Source: Oscillatoria salina IIICB1 (GTDB lineage: Bacteria; Cyanobacteriota; Cyanobacteriia; Cyanobacteriales; SIO1D9). From it: a stretch of 64,000 bases of DNA. Shown here one piece after another: positions 43,655 to 55,000 of the stretch (the first letter of the stretch is position 1; each line of letters begins with the position of its first letter). The stretch lies in contig NZ_JAAHBQ010000018.1 of assembly GCF_020144665.1 (NCBI RefSeq), forward strand, positions 1-64,000, in the 5' to 3' direction. The translations under genes and the position numbers were made by a program. Below the pieces are notes generated by a model. It did no database searches, was not told the origin of the DNA, and saw nothing but the letters and a program-made list of their open reading frames with translations.

Positions 43655-46600
43655 TTAACTGTTAATAGCTCGATGTTTTTGTCTGATTTTTTTGCGGCGT
43701 TTGATTGAATTTTGACGATGTAATGGGCGGTTATCAGTTGGGAGTAAATCATCTTTTTTCTTTTGCTGCTGACTTAAATATTCAGCCAAGTGGCTAATCG
43801 TTGGATATTGAAACATTACTACTAATGGTAAATTTAGCTGGAATGTTTTTGCTAGTCTACTATGTACTTGCACCAACAGTAATGAATGACCGCCGAGATC
43901 GAAGAAGTTGTCATAAATACCTACTTCTTCAACTTGCAGTGCTTCTTGCCAAATAGTAGCAATAGTTTGCTCTAATTCGGTTTGGGGTGCTTGATAAACG
44001 GCTTCTAATTCAGGACGCAGGCGATCGGGAACTGGTAGCGCTTGACGATTTATTTTACCATTTGGCAGTAAAGGTAAAGAGTCGAGAATGACAAATATTG
44101 CCGGAATCATATAGTCGGGTAAATGTTTTTTCAACCAGTACTGAAGTTCGCTAATGGTGAGTTCGCTAACCACATAAGCTACTAATTGCGGTTCATCTGT
44201 TCTGGCGATAACTACTGCTTCGTCAACGTTTTCATTATTAGTGAGTACCGCTTCAATTTCTCCTAGTTCAATTCGGAAACCACGCAGTTTTACTTGGTTG
44301 TCAATCCGTCCAACTAATTCGAGGTTTCCATCGGGAAGATAGCGGGCTAAATCTCCAGTTTTATAAAGTTTTTGTTCGCTGAATTGAGAGTTAGTTTCCA
44401 GATTAAGAAAAGGGTTAGAAATAAACCTTTCTGCTGTTAGTTCAGGTCGGTTTAAATAACCTCTTGCTAGTCCAGTACCACCAATATATAATTCACCAGG
44501 TACGCCAATAGGAACGGGTTGTAAATGTCGATCTAACAAATAAATTTGGGTATTGGTTAGAGGACGACCGATCGCTACAGATAAAGTTGCTGAATTTTGG
44601 GGAGTAAATTCGTAGCAAGTGACATCAGCAGAAACTTCTGAGGAACCGTATAGGTTCAAAAGCGTACTTTGTGGCAAGATTTGCCGAAATTTGCTTAATA
44701 AATCGAGACTGAGTGCTTCTCCACTGCTAATCCAAAGTTGCAATTTTGGTAGGATTTGTTGCAGATTGGGATAAGTGTCTAAAAGTACGCGCAGCAAAGA
44801 GGGAACAAGTACCAATCTGGTAACATTATGATGAGCAAGAGTTTCAACGAATTGCTGCGGATTTTTGATGACGCGATCGCTAATTACAACTGTGGGAATT
44901 CCTTGTAATAATGGTCCGAATATTTCCCAAATTGAGTCAACAAAATTTAAGGATGTTTTCTGACAACAAACTTCTCCTGGAGTGAAAGGATAAGTCTCCC
45001 ACATCCAATTAAATCGATTGACAGCACCTTTGTGAAGACCGAGAACCCCTTTAGGTTTACCTGTGGAACCGGAGGTATAGATAACGTAAGCTAGATTATC
45101 AATTGTAGCATTGCTAACAGGATTTTCTGAGCTTTCTTGAGCAATAGTTTCGTCGGTATCGAGACAAATTACCTGTGCGTTGGTGGTGGAAATTTTATCC
45201 AGCAAATGTTGTTGAGTCAACAAAATTGGTGCTTGAGCATCCTCTAACATGAATTCTAACCGTTCTTGGGGATAAGCGGGATCTAGAGGTACATACGCTC
45301 CCCCAGCTTTGAGAATCGCTAAAATGGCGATGGCGCTTAACTCGGATCTCTCCAAACAAATTCCTACTAATACTTCTGGTTTGACACCCAACTTTTGCAA
45401 ATAATTTGCTAACTGATTGACTTTTGAATTCAGTTCTCGATAAGTTAATTTTTCTTCGCCAAAAATAACCGCAACTTCATCGGGCGTACGTTCTACTTGG
45501 GCAGCAAATAACTCATGAATACACCGATTTTGCTGATAATCAGTTTTGGTATTATTCCACTCCAATAATAACTTTTTTTGTTCGTCGGTAGCAAGCAAAG
45601 GTAAATTCCAAATCTGCTGTTCTGGATTATCTACAATACTCTCTAGTAAAGTTTGCCAATGTTTTAGCCAGCGAGAAATCGTTTCAGCATTAAATAGATC
45701 GCTGTTATATTCACACTCAACTAAAAGTTGCTCATTGGTTTGACGAACATCAAAGAAAATATCGGTAATTGTTGCCCCCGTCGGATTGCGTTCAAAGTCA
45801 ATTTCGCCCCCGGCAAACGTTGACTTTGATAGCGGTCGGTCTAAATTAAAAATCGCTGTCACCAAGGGAGAACGACTCGGATCGCGAGGTAAATTTAATT
45901 TTTTTACTAAGTTGATAAACGGATAAATTTGCCGATCGTAAGCATCTGATAACAACCCTTTAACTGAATTCAGATACTCAGTAAATGTCAAATTTTCACT
46001 TACTTTACTGCGAATTGGCAACAGATTCACGTAATGACCAACCAAATATTCACCTTGCACAGTAGATTGTCCTGCGGAAGTAATCCCAACCACAAGATCT
46101 TCTTGGTCGCTCAATCGATGTAACAAAGTCACAAAACTTGCAAAAAGAGTTGTAAAGAAAGTGCTTTTTTGCTTGACACTTAAGCTTTTTAATGCTTGGA
46201 ATAATGACGTATTTAAAGTTATACTTTGTCGAGTGCCGACGTGCAGATTGATTGCCGGACGAGGACGATCTGTAGGCAACTCTAACACCGGAACGCGATC
46301 GGCAAATTGATTAGTCCAATAAGCCTCAGCTTTTGCCATTTCTGGACTATTTTGCTGTTGTAATTCCCAGTGAATATAATCACTCAATTGCATTGGTTGG
46401 GGGAGATTATGAGAAATACTTTGACATTCGGCAGTGTAAATTTCAGCTAATTCTTGTTGCAAAACACCAAACGACCAACCATCAGCAATAATGTGATGAA
46501 TTGTCAAAACTAGCAAATGATGTTGTTCCGCCAATTTAACAATTTTCGTACGCAGTAGGGGTAGTCCCCCCGTGGCTACCCCGGCTTCCCCCGTGGCTAC

Positions 46601-49060
46601 CCCGGCTTCCCCCGTGGCTACCCCGGCTTCCCCCGTGGCTACCCCGGCTTCCCCCGTGGCTACCCCGGCTTCCCCCGTGGCTACCCCGGCTTCCCCCGTG
46701 GCTTTTTCCTGACTATTTCCTATTTGAAAATCAAAGGTTTGTTGAGCTTCTTGGGCGAGAAATTCAGCTAACTTTGGAGAAATTTCACTATTACCTAAAT
46801 TCGAGAAATCGATTAAAGGTAACTCTATTTCCCAAGTAGAATGAATGCGCTGATAATCTCCTTCGGGGCTAAAAGTAGTTCGCAGTGCTTCATGACGATT
46901 CACAACTTCTTGAATCGCTTTCTGCATCGCTGAAAAATTAAACGAACCGCGCAAATGAATCGTTGCTGATTGGTTATAAGCGCGGGAAACTTCCTCTCCC
47001 ATTTGCGCCATAAACCAAATTTCCTTTTGTGCTGCTCCTAAAGGAATAGTACGCGATTTTGGATGCTCAAATTTCGAGGTAATTTCTGCGACGATTGTGT
47101 TTAAATTAGCTGAATTTTCCGAATCACCATTTTTGTTAGCCAAATCATTTTCTGATGATGGTAAAAATCCTCCTGCTTGCATCTCCACAATGCTTTCCTT
47201 CACCGCCCGAATAAATCGCTCAATATCTTCTTCAGTATGAGCAGTAGAAAGGAAAAACCTCCGGTTATCTAAAGCATAAATCCCCTTATCAAGCAAGTGA
47301 TAGAAGAACAAATCTATCCAATTGAGAACGGGTGAATAGGTAAAACGGAACAGCGAACCAAAATGCACAACTTGAATTGGCAGTTGTTTTTCCTCAAAAT
47401 AACTGTTAAGTGTAGCTGCTAATTGGCTTGTTTTGGCGGTTAATTCTTCCTGAAGCTTTCCTCCTTGTTCTTTTAAGTAATTAAGCGATGCCCAAGCCGC
47501 AGTCATAACCAGAGGATGTTTGAAAAATGTTCCTTTAAAATGAGTTGTTTCGACATGAGGAGAAGAATCATCGCCATATTGCCAAAAGCCACCATCTAAT
47601 ACATCCATAAAAGCAGCTTTGCCAGCTAAAATTCCAATTGGCATTCCTGCTCCTACAGCCTTGCCGTAAGTAGTTAAATCTGCTCGAATATTCCACAAAG
47701 CTTGGATACCACCGGGGTGCATCCGAAAGCCAGTAATAATTTCATCAAAGATTAATACAACTCCTGTTTCTGCCGTAATTCGCCTCAGTTCGTGGAGAAA
47801 TTCTTTTGGTTGTAAATCGGGTCGAGTGCTTTGTATTGGTTCAACTAAAATAGCAGCTAATTCATGAGCATGATTTTTGACGATTTCCAGGGATTTGGGA
47901 TTACCATAATCGAGGATGAGAGTTTGTTCAACTTTGTACTGAGGAATTCCTGGAGCGATCGCCATCGGATCTAGGGTTTCATCTTCATTGGGTACACCCA
48001 TCATCAAAACATCATCTAAGGTTCCGTGATATGAACCTGCAAAGTAAGCGATTTTGCTGCGTCCAGTTACGGTTCGTGCGGTGCGGATTGCACCCATTAC
48101 GGCTTCTGTGCCATCGTTACAAAAAGCGACTCTTTCTTGGTCGGTTAATTCACAAATTAATTTGGCAACTTTACCTGCAAGAATTGATTGAGGACCGTGT
48201 TGAATTCCTTGCTGAAGATAGTTTTGAATAGGTTCGATGATAAATGAGGGTGAATGACCAAATAAAAGTGCGCCAAACCCCATAATCATGTCTACATATT
48301 CGTTGCCGTCAATATCCCAAATTCTGGCACTTTCTCCACGTTGGGGATAGATTGGGTAGCGCATTTCTTTCAAAGAAGGTCGAAAACCCATTGCGGCTCT
48401 AACATTAGCATGATAAGGGCGATCTTCTTGGGTGAGTTGTTTTGATTTGGGGGTACGTTTGACGATACTTGCAATTAGTGAATCGAGATGTTTTTGCTGT
48501 TGAGAATTAAGGGTTGAGGTTTTTGCTTTGGGTGGAATTTTTGGCTTGGGCTGTGGCTGTGGAGGAGTTGGATTGAACGTCTCTACCTTGTGGTTTCCTT
48601 GGGTTACGTTAGTATTGCTGCTTAATAATTCTAACTGTTTCGACATCAATTCGAGTTGCTGGGCAACCAGTCGCGCGAGATCTGCTTTCTCTGGATGTTT
48701 GCTCTGGCGCTTCTCTACAGGAAATTGAGGTTTTTCTTTAACTATTTTGGGAGCATCGATAGAGATATTTTCTGGGATTTCTGCGGGGATTTGCTCGGCG
48801 ATATAAATCGCTAATTCGTTAATTGTTGTGCAGTTTTCTAGCAATAAGCGAAAAGATAAATCTAGTCCAAATTTTTCTTTAATTGGGGCTTTTACTTGGA
48901 TAAATAATAAAGATTCTAAACCAAGTTCAAAAAAATTGGTATGAACGTCTATTTCCGTCTTACTAACGCCAAGCACTTTGGCAAAAATATCTTTTAAGCT
49001 CGATAAAACTAGCTCGAACTGCGGATTTTTTTCAGTTAAGTTAACGTTTGCTTGAGACAT
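43655..49060 (-). CDS. Hybrid ACP-aminotransferase-C-A-PCP megasynthase
   Basis: An 1801-residue protein. An ACP (20-95, LGLESLLF) is followed by a helix (AQQLELMSKQLELL) and a GSA-type aminotransferase (about 205-650, DEIITGFR and the PLP Lys in TTYGKAVGAGMPIG). The C domain (690-1140) has HHIIADGW. The A domain (1160-1660) has a pocket code VDWVISLADK by eye, the beta-alanine signature as I recall it. The PCP is near 1722 (GGHSL). The aminotransferase should turn the beta-keto thioester from the preceding KS-AT protein into a beta-amine, as in mycosubtilin and microcystin systems; the C domain then joins it to beta-alanine. A 21-bp minisatellite is translated in the C domain at residues 786-831. 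Confidence 0.95.
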   Translation of the reverse strand: MSQANVNLTEKNPQFELVLSSLKDIFAKVLGVSKTEIDVHTNFFELGLESLLFIQVKAPIKEKFGLDLSFRLLLENCTTINELAIYIAEQIPAEIPENISIDAPKIVKEKPQFPVEKRQSKHPEKADLARLVAQQLELMSKQLELLSSNTNVTQGNHKVETFNPTPPQPQPKPKIPPKAKTSTLNSQQQKHLDSLIASIVKRTPKSKQLTQEDRPYHANVRAAMGFRPSLKEMRYPIYPQRGESARIWDIDGNEYVDMIMGFGALLFGHSPSFIIEPIQNYLQQGIQHGPQSILAGKVAKLICELTDQERVAFCNDGTEAVMGAIRTARTVTGRSKIAYFAGSYHGTLDDVLMMGVPNEDETLDPMAIAPGIPQYKVEQTLILDYGNPKSLEIVKNHAHELAAILVEPIQSTRPDLQPKEFLHELRRITAETGVVLIFDEIITGFRMHPGGIQALWNIRADLTTYGKAVGAGMPIGILAGKAAFMDVLDGGFWQYGDDSSPHVETTHFKGTFFKHPLVMTAAWASLNYLKEQGGKLQEELTAKTSQLAATLNSYFEEKQLPIQVVHFGSLFRFTYSPVLNWIDLFFYHLLDKGIYALDNRRFFLSTAHTEEDIERFIRAVKESIVEMQAGGFLPSSENDLANKNGDSENSANLNTIVAEITSKFEHPKSRTIPLGAAQKEIWFMAQMGEEVSRAYNQSATIHLRGSFNFSAMQKAIQEVVNRHEALRTTFSPEGDYQRIHSTWEIELPLIDFSNLGNSEISPKLAEFLAQEAQQTFDFQIGNSQEKATGEAGVATGEAGVATGEAGVATGEAGVATGEAGVATGEAGVATGGLPLLRTKIVKLAEQHHLLVLTIHHIIADGWSFGVLQQELAEIYTAECQSISHNLPQPMQLSDYIHWELQQQNSPEMAKAEAYWTNQFADRVPVLELPTDRPRPAINLHVGTRQSITLNTSLFQALKSLSVKQKSTFFTTLFASFVTLLHRLSDQEDLVVGITSAGQSTVQGEYLVGHYVNLLPIRSKVSENLTFTEYLNSVKGLLSDAYDRQIYPFINLVKKLNLPRDPSRSPLVTAIFNLDRPLSKSTFAGGEIDFERNPTGATITDIFFDVRQTNEQLLVECEYNSDLFNAETISRWLKHWQTLLESIVDNPEQQIWNLPLLATDEQKKLLLEWNNTKTDYQQNRCIHELFAAQVERTPDEVAVIFGEEKLTYRELNSKVNQLANYLQKLGVKPEVLVGICLERSELSAIAILAILKAGGAYVPLDPAYPQERLEFMLEDAQAPILLTQQHLLDKISTTNAQVICLDTDETIAQESSENPVSNATIDNLAYVIYTSGSTGKPKGVLGLHKGAVNRFNWMWETYPFTPGEVCCQKTSLNFVDSIWEIFGPLLQGIPTVVISDRVIKNPQQFVETLAHHNVTRLVLVPSLLRVLLDTYPNLQQILPKLQLWISSGEALSLDLLSKFRQILPQSTLLNLYGSSEVSADVTCYEFTPQNSATLSVAIGRPLTNTQIYLLDRHLQPVPIGVPGELYIGGTGLARGYLNRPELTAERFISNPFLNLETNSQFSEQKLYKTGDLARYLPDGNLELVGRIDNQVKLRGFRIELGEIEAVLTNNENVDEAVVIARTDEPQLVAYVVSELTISELQYWLKKHLPDYMIPAIFVILDSLPLLPNGKINRQALPVPDRLRPELEAVYQAPQTELEQTIATIWQEALQVEEVGIYDNFFDLGGHSLLLVQVHSRLAKTFQLNLPLVVMFQYPTISHLAEYLSQQQKKKDDLLPTDNRPLHRQNSIKRRKKIRQKHRAINS
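46567..46703. repeat. 21-bp minisatellite inside a condensation domain
   Basis: Six exact 21-base units (CCCCCGTGGCTACCCCGG plus CTT on the plus strand) and an 11-base partial copy lie head to tail. On the coding strand each unit encodes GEAGVAT. The G+C content is far above that of the surroundings. It sits between ...FDFQIGNSQEKAT and GLPLLRTKIVKL, where other C domains have an uninterrupted FDL...GPLLR segment. Confidence 0.95.
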
Positions 49061-49106
49061 TGTTTTAAATAGTTGCTTTTTGAAAAAGTTTATGCTAAAG
49101 ATTGAT

Positions 49107-52064
49107 TTAATTTTCTTGACTCAATAAATCTATTTGTTGAGCCATAATTTCAACTTGCCGAGACATGATTTCTTCGAGTGAATCTTCTCTCTTTGCTGGC
49201 TGGCGATTACTTTCTGGATAAGTTTCCAACTGGTAATTGTCAGTTTTTTGATTAGCAAAAGAAGCTTTTTTCCCAGAATTGCTGTTAGAGAGATTTGTCT
49301 CTGATTTTTGTTCTTTATTTTTTTCTAACCAATATCGTTTTCGTTCAAAAGGATAAGTCGGTAAAGGAAGACGTTGGTGTTTTTCATTTTGGTAAAAATT
49401 AGCCCAATTTACCTCAACTCCGGCTAGCCAAAGTCGTCCTAATGTTTTCAAGAAAAACTCTACATCTGAGGCTTTTTCTTGAGGATGACGTAGCGAGTTC
49501 AAAATAATTGGCTGCGAATTTTCGCCAGCATTAAGTTTAGCTAATTTACTTAAAGTTCTTCCGGGTCCTACTTCTAACATAATTGAGTCAGCTTGTTGTA
49601 GTAACACTTGCAAACCTTGAGCAAAATTAACCGTTTCTCGAAGATGTTTCGCCCAATAAAAAGGATTTGTCGCTTGTTCCGCAGTAATCCAATCACCCGT
49701 TAAGTTAGAAAGATAAGGAATTTGGGGAGGATGAAGATTAACTCGTTTAACTTGCTCGGTAAAAGCTGCTAAAATTGGTTCCATCATTGGAGAATGAAAA
49801 GCATGGGAAACGTGCAGAATACGACAGTTTATTCCTTGAGAAATTAACTGCTTTTCTAGTAGTTCTACGGCTTTTGTCGAACCAGAAATTACACAAGCAG
49901 ATGGACTATTAATTACCGCCAAAGAGAGAGAATCTTCCCGCAGAAAAGGTTCGATTTCGCTTGCTGAAAGTGAAACAGCAAGCATACTTCCCCCAGGCAA
50001 ACTTTGCATTAATTGTCCTCGCGAAGCTACCAAACTTAAAGCATCGGATAAAGAGAAGACACCAGCAAGAGTAGCGGCTACATATTCACCAATACTATGA
50101 CCAATTAGCGCTTTTGGCTGCACTCCCCATTCTATCCATAATTGAGCTAAAGCGTACTCAATTACAAATAACGCAGGTTGGGCAAATTTGGTTTGTTGTA
50201 AAGACTTTTCTGGTGCTGTTTCTTCATTTTGTTCTGGATAAAGTAAATCGCGCAAGTCTAAGCCTAAATGAGGTTTAAGTATTTCCAAACAATTATCTAC
50301 TTGTTTGCGAAAGATTGGCTCAACTTGATAAAGTTCTCGCGCCATATTTATATACTGCGAACCTTGTCCAGAAAACATAAAAATGACAGTGGGTTCTTCA
50401 ATTTTGTGGTAATGAGTAAATACTTGTTGGGGATCGAGATTGGTTAATTTTTGTACCACATTTTGGCTTAATTTTTCCCTAGATTTTTCGAGTAGCTGAT
50501 AATTGGGACAAACGATAATGCGACGATGAGCAAAAGTACGACGACCAATTTGGAGAGTATAAGCTACATCAGCTAAATTAATTTCGGGATTTTGTTGGAG
50601 GTAATCTGCTAAATTCGCTGTGGATTTTTCTAAAGCAGAGTTAGTTTTAGCTGATAAGACAAACAACAGCCAAGGGCGACTGTTTGGAGATTGGGAATTG
50701 GGGATTAGGGATTGGGGATTAGGGATTGGGGATTGGGAATTAGTAACTGATAATTGGTCACTGTTAACTGAAATAGGCGCTTCTTCTAAAACTGCGTGAA
50801 CATTTGTGCCGCCAATTCCAAACGAACTAACTCCAGCGCGGCGAGGTGTACCGTTAGTTTTCCATTGGGAGAGTTTAGTATTAACATAAAAGGGACTGTT
50901 AGCAAAATCAATTTTTGGATTGGGTTGTTGGAAATGTAAACTTGGTGGAATTAATTGATGTTTGAGGGCTAATACTGTCTTAATTAAACCAGCAATTCCC
51001 GCCGCCGCACCTAAATGTCCAAAATTGCTTTTTACTGAACCGATAGCACAGAAATTTTTCGCCTCGGTGCTATTACGAAAAGCTTGGGTGAGGGCTGAGA
51101 CTTCGATGGGGTCGCCTAAATCGGTTGCGGTTCCATGAGCTTCGATGTAAGTTATAGTTTCAGGGTCAATTCCGGCGATAAATTGAGCTTCGGAGATGAC
51201 TGCGGTTTGACCATCGATGCTAGGAGCGGTATAACTAAGTTTGAAACCACCGTCGTTGTTAATCGCCGAGCCTTTAATTATTGCATGGATACGATCTCGG
51301 TCGGCGATCGCGTTTTCTAATCTTTTCAGAATTACAATCCCTACACCGCTACCAAAAACTGTTCCTTGCGCTTGAGCGTCAAAAGTTCGGCAATGTCCGT
51401 CAATTGATACTACTGAACCGTCTTGATATAAGTATCCTCCAATTTGGGGAACTTTAATCGAAACGCCACCTGCTAATGCTAAATCGCATTCACCATTAAG
51501 CAAGCTTTGACAAGCGAGATGAACTGCTACAAGTGAGGTGGAACAAGCAGTTTGGACGCTCAAAGAAGGTCCTCTGAGGTTCAATTTATAAGAAACTCGT
51601 GTGGGTAAATAATCTTTATCGTTAGTAATAAGTGTGGGAAAAAATGACTGAGCTTCTAAAGTATAATCCAGGTTATTTAAAAGATAAATACTTAAATCTG
51701 TACCCGCATAAACCCCAATTGAACCTGGATAAGTTTGAGTATTATAACCTGCATTTTCAATGGCTGACCAAGCTTCTTCTAGGAAAATACGATGTTGCGG
51801 GTCCATCATTTCTGCTTCCTTGGTACTGTAATCAAAAAAGGCAGCATCAAATAAATCGATATCAGCAAGCACACTATTGGCTTTCACGTAATTGGGGTTA
51901 TTTAATAAAGAAATATCTACACCGTTAGCTAGTAGTTCCTCATCGCTAAAAAATTCAATACATTCTCTACCATCTCGCAGATTTTGCCAGAATTCATCCA
52001 GATTCTTCGCTTTCGGAAAGCGACCCGACATACCAATAATTGCTATTGCTGAATCGTTACTCAT
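49107..52064 (-). CDS. Type I PKS KS-AT without carrier protein
   Basis: This 985-residue PKS has a KS (5-430; Cys in TACSTS near 173, [23 protein letters not shown]) and an AT (about 530-880; GHSIGEY near 655; HAFH, malonyl type). There is no ACP or reductive domain. The C-terminus ends in a helix [20 protein letters not shown] that resembles the ACP-aminotransferase linker helix of the next protein. That protein begins with the missing ACP, so one module is split across two genes 46 bases apart. The KS-AT linker carries translated short repeats (about residues 431-461). Confidence 0.95.
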   Translation of the reverse strand: MSNDSAIAIIGMSGRFPKAKNLDEFWQNLRDGRECIEFFSDEELLANGVDISLLNNPNYVKANSVLADIDLFDAAFFDYSTKEAEMMDPQHRIFLEEAWSAIENAGYNTQTYPGSIGVYAGTDLSIYLLNNLDYTLEAQSFFPTLITNDKDYLPTRVSYKLNLRGPSLSVQTACSTSLVAVHLACQSLLNGECDLALAGGVSIKVPQIGGYLYQDGSVVSIDGHCRTFDAQAQGTVFGSGVGIVILKRLENAIADRDRIHAIIKGSAINNDGGFKLSYTAPSIDGQTAVISEAQFIAGIDPETITYIEAHGTATDLGDPIEVSALTQAFRNSTEAKNFCAIGSVKSNFGHLGAAAGIAGLIKTVLALKHQLIPPSLHFQQPNPKIDFANSPFYVNTKLSQWKTNGTPRRAGVSSFGIGGTNVHAVLEEAPISVNSDQLSVTNSQSPIPNPQSLIPNSQSPNSRPWLLFVLSAKTNSALEKSTANLADYLQQNPEINLADVAYTLQIGRRTFAHRRIIVCPNYQLLEKSREKLSQNVVQKLTNLDPQQVFTHYHKIEEPTVIFMFSGQGSQYINMARELYQVEPIFRKQVDNCLEILKPHLGLDLRDLLYPEQNEETAPEKSLQQTKFAQPALFVIEYALAQLWIEWGVQPKALIGHSIGEYVAATLAGVFSLSDALSLVASRGQLMQSLPGGSMLAVSLSASEIEPFLREDSLSLAVINSPSACVISGSTKAVELLEKQLISQGINCRILHVSHAFHSPMMEPILAAFTEQVKRVNLHPPQIPYLSNLTGDWITAEQATNPFYWAKHLRETVNFAQGLQVLLQQADSIMLEVGPGRTLSKLAKLNAGENSQPIILNSLRHPQEKASDVEFFLKTLGRLWLAGVEVNWANFYQNEKHQRLPLPTYPFERKRYWLEKNKEQKSETNLSNSNSGKKASFANQKTDNYQLETYPESNRQPAKREDSLEEIMSRQVEIMAQQIDLLSQEN
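50684..50770. repeat. Translated short repeats in a second KS-AT linker
   Basis: GGGATTAGGGATTGGGGATT-type units and an ACTGATAATTGGTCACTG unit are read in frame as [15 protein letters not shown] and [14 protein letters not shown]. The repeat is of the same families and at the same linker position as at 38881-38953, but with a different unit count. Confidence 0.85.
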
Positions 52065-52081
52065 AACTAAATAAAAATAAC

Positions 52082-55000
52082 TTAATTTTGCTTTAATTTT
52101 TTTCTAAAATTTGTTCGTTGTTGTCTTAAATTCTTGAGTGACTCGCGATATTCTGCACGAGTTTGACCTTGTTTGGCAGCAGTTTCTATTGCTTCTCCCG
52201 ATGTGAAAAATTTGGCAAGAGCATCAATAGTTGGAGATTTAATCATCTCCACAACTGATAATTCTTGAGCAAAAATTTCTTGTAATCTAACTTGGGTTTT
52301 AATTAAAAGTAGGGAATTGCCTCCTAATTCAAAGAAGTTATCATGAATTCCTACCTCTTCTAATTGGAGAATTTCTCGCCAAATTGCAGCAATACTTTGT
52401 TGAATTTCAGTTTGGGGTTTGACAAAGGCGAATTTTTCAGGAGTACGAATATTTTTCGGTACGGGTAAAGCGCGGCGATCGATTTTTCCATTAACTGTTA
52501 AAGGCAAAGTTTCGAGAATGATAAAGTGAGCCGGAATCATGTATTCAGGCAGTTTTTGTTCTAGGAAATTACGCCATTCATTTGCAGATAAATTTTCAGG
52601 ATTATTTTGATTTGATTTCAGAACTAAATAAGCTACTAACTGCTGACTTTCCTCAGTTTCAGCAACAGTAGTCAGAACTACTTCTCTAATCAAAGGATGA
52701 AGTTTTAATGTTGATTCAATCTCACCAAGTTCAATACGATGACCATTAATTTTTACTTGGAAATCTTCTCGTCCGAGAAACTCAATATTACCATTCGGTA
52801 AATAACGTCCTAAATCGCCAGTTTTATACAATCTTTCTTGAGTTTGAGGATGAATAATAAAGCTAGCATTAGTTTTTTCTGGATTATCCCAATAGCCTTT
52901 AGCTAATCCAATTCCACCGATATAAAGCTGTCCGGGAACCCAAATTGGACAAGGTGACATTGCTTCATTCAAAACATAAAAATGCTGGTTAGCCATTGGA
53001 CGACCGTAGGGTATACTTTTCCAAGTTGAGTCAACTTTTTCAATCGGATAAAGAATCGACCAAATTGAAGCTTCTGTGGCTCCTCCTAAGCTAATTAGCT
53101 GCACTTTTGGAGATAAGGCGCGAATTTGTTCGGGTAAGCTTAAAGGTAGCCAGTCTCCACTTAACATTACTAACCTGAGTGAGGGAAGTAATTGTGTGGA
53201 GGAACCTGTTGTATATTCAACTAACATTTGCATTAGTTGGGGTACGGAGTTCCAAACTGTAACTTGGTTTTCAGTTATTAATTGTAGCCAATGAGCAGGA
53301 TTTTTAGTACCATCGGCATCAGGAATAACAATGGTTCCTCCGGCGCTTAAAGTGCCAAAAGTGTCATAAACTGAGAGATCGAAACTGAGAGATGATAAGG
53401 CAAATATGCGGTCTTTTGAGTTTACCTGAAAGCGTTGATTGATGTCGAGAATGGTATTAACTGCACCTCGATGATCGATTGTGACTCCTTTGGGTTTTCC
53501 AGTGGAACCGGAAGTGTAGATTACATAAGCTAAATCGGTGGGTTGGGTGACATATTTTAGGGTAATATTAGAGTCAGAAACTTCGCTAGTATCTAGATTA
53601 AGGCGTTGGACATTTTCAGGTAATTTTAAAGTGTCAAGATGGGATTGAGTAAGTACCCATTGAACTTTTCCTGACTCTAACAAATACCATTGTCGCTCGG
53701 TGGGTAGTTTGGGGTCAATGGGTAAATAAGCAGCCCCAGAAGCTAAAACCCCCAAAACAGCGACAATTTGTTCCCATCCTTTCTCCATCAGAATAGCAAT
53801 TAATTGGTTAGGAGTTGCGCCGAGTTGTTGGAGTTGAGTTGCGAGGTAATTTGCGCGATCGCGTAATTCTCGATAAGTTAAAATACGATCGCTACTGACT
53901 ATGGCTGTTTGCTGGGGATGCAACAAAGCTTGCTCGAAAAAACCACTATGCAGTAAAACTTTTTCCGGAATTGGTTTGTCAGTACAATTAATCGCGGCAA
54001 TCTGTTTTTTTTGTGTTATTGGTAACAGTTTTCTTGTCTTCGTTTGCCAAATTTTCTCTTCATTCGCCAGACGTTCAAGAAAGTCACTGTAAGCATTAAA
54101 CATATCATCTAAAAGTCCGGCGGGAAATAGTTCTTCTACTGCATCCCAATAGAAAATTAAAGCATTATTGTCTTCATAAACTTGATGATCTAAATAAACT
54201 TGTGGTGTTTGGCTGACGCTATAAACAATGTCTCCTAACCATGACATCGGTAAAGAGTCTCTGCTGCTTGTATCACCCATTAAGGTACTTGTAAATACCA
54301 CAGGCATTATTGCACCCGAATTTCTTTCTTGTCTCCGGGCTAATTCTCGCAAAATATGTACGCCACTAACATAACGATGGTCGAGGGCATCCCAAAATTG
54401 TTTTTGGATACGTTTAACTCGCTCTACAAACGAGTCTGGTTCGGAGTTATCTACTGCTAATAAAGTTAAGGAAGTGAAGTCTCCGACAAGATCATTTACT
54501 TGGGAATGGATGGGCAAAGTATTAAACAAAGTTAACGTGAGCGTAAAGCGAGGATTTTTACTCCAAAGCGTAAGAATTTCCGTAAATGCTGTTAACAATA
54601 ATCCCGTAGGAGTTACACCTAATTTTGTTGCTTGTTGTTTAATTTTTTGCCAGGTGGTTGAGGCTAATTTTCCGCTTCGGCGCATAATGCGCGGTTGTTT
54701 AATTGTGGCTAAACTTTTTTCTAAAGGTAGTTCGGGCGATGGTGGTAAACTAGGAAGAAGATTTTGCCAATAATTTAGCGAACGACGGTAGGTTTCCGAT
54801 TTACGAAACTCAATTTCTGCTAAAACATAGTCTCGAAATGATAGTTCTAAACGAGGAAGAGATGCTTTTGGGTTTTCCATTAGTTGAGCCAATTCTCGAC
54901 TAATAATTCCCAAACTCCAAGCATCACAAATTAAGATATCAAAGCTAAAATGTAGCCTCACTCGTTGATTATTTAGCAGAGATGCTTGAATTTCAAAGAG

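Noticed and set aside
46567-46703. Possible frameshift or collagen-like insertion artefact in the NRPS
   Set aside because: The unit length of 21 keeps the frame and the condensation domain resumes exactly; treated as a real minisatellite, though assembly copy number needs long reads.
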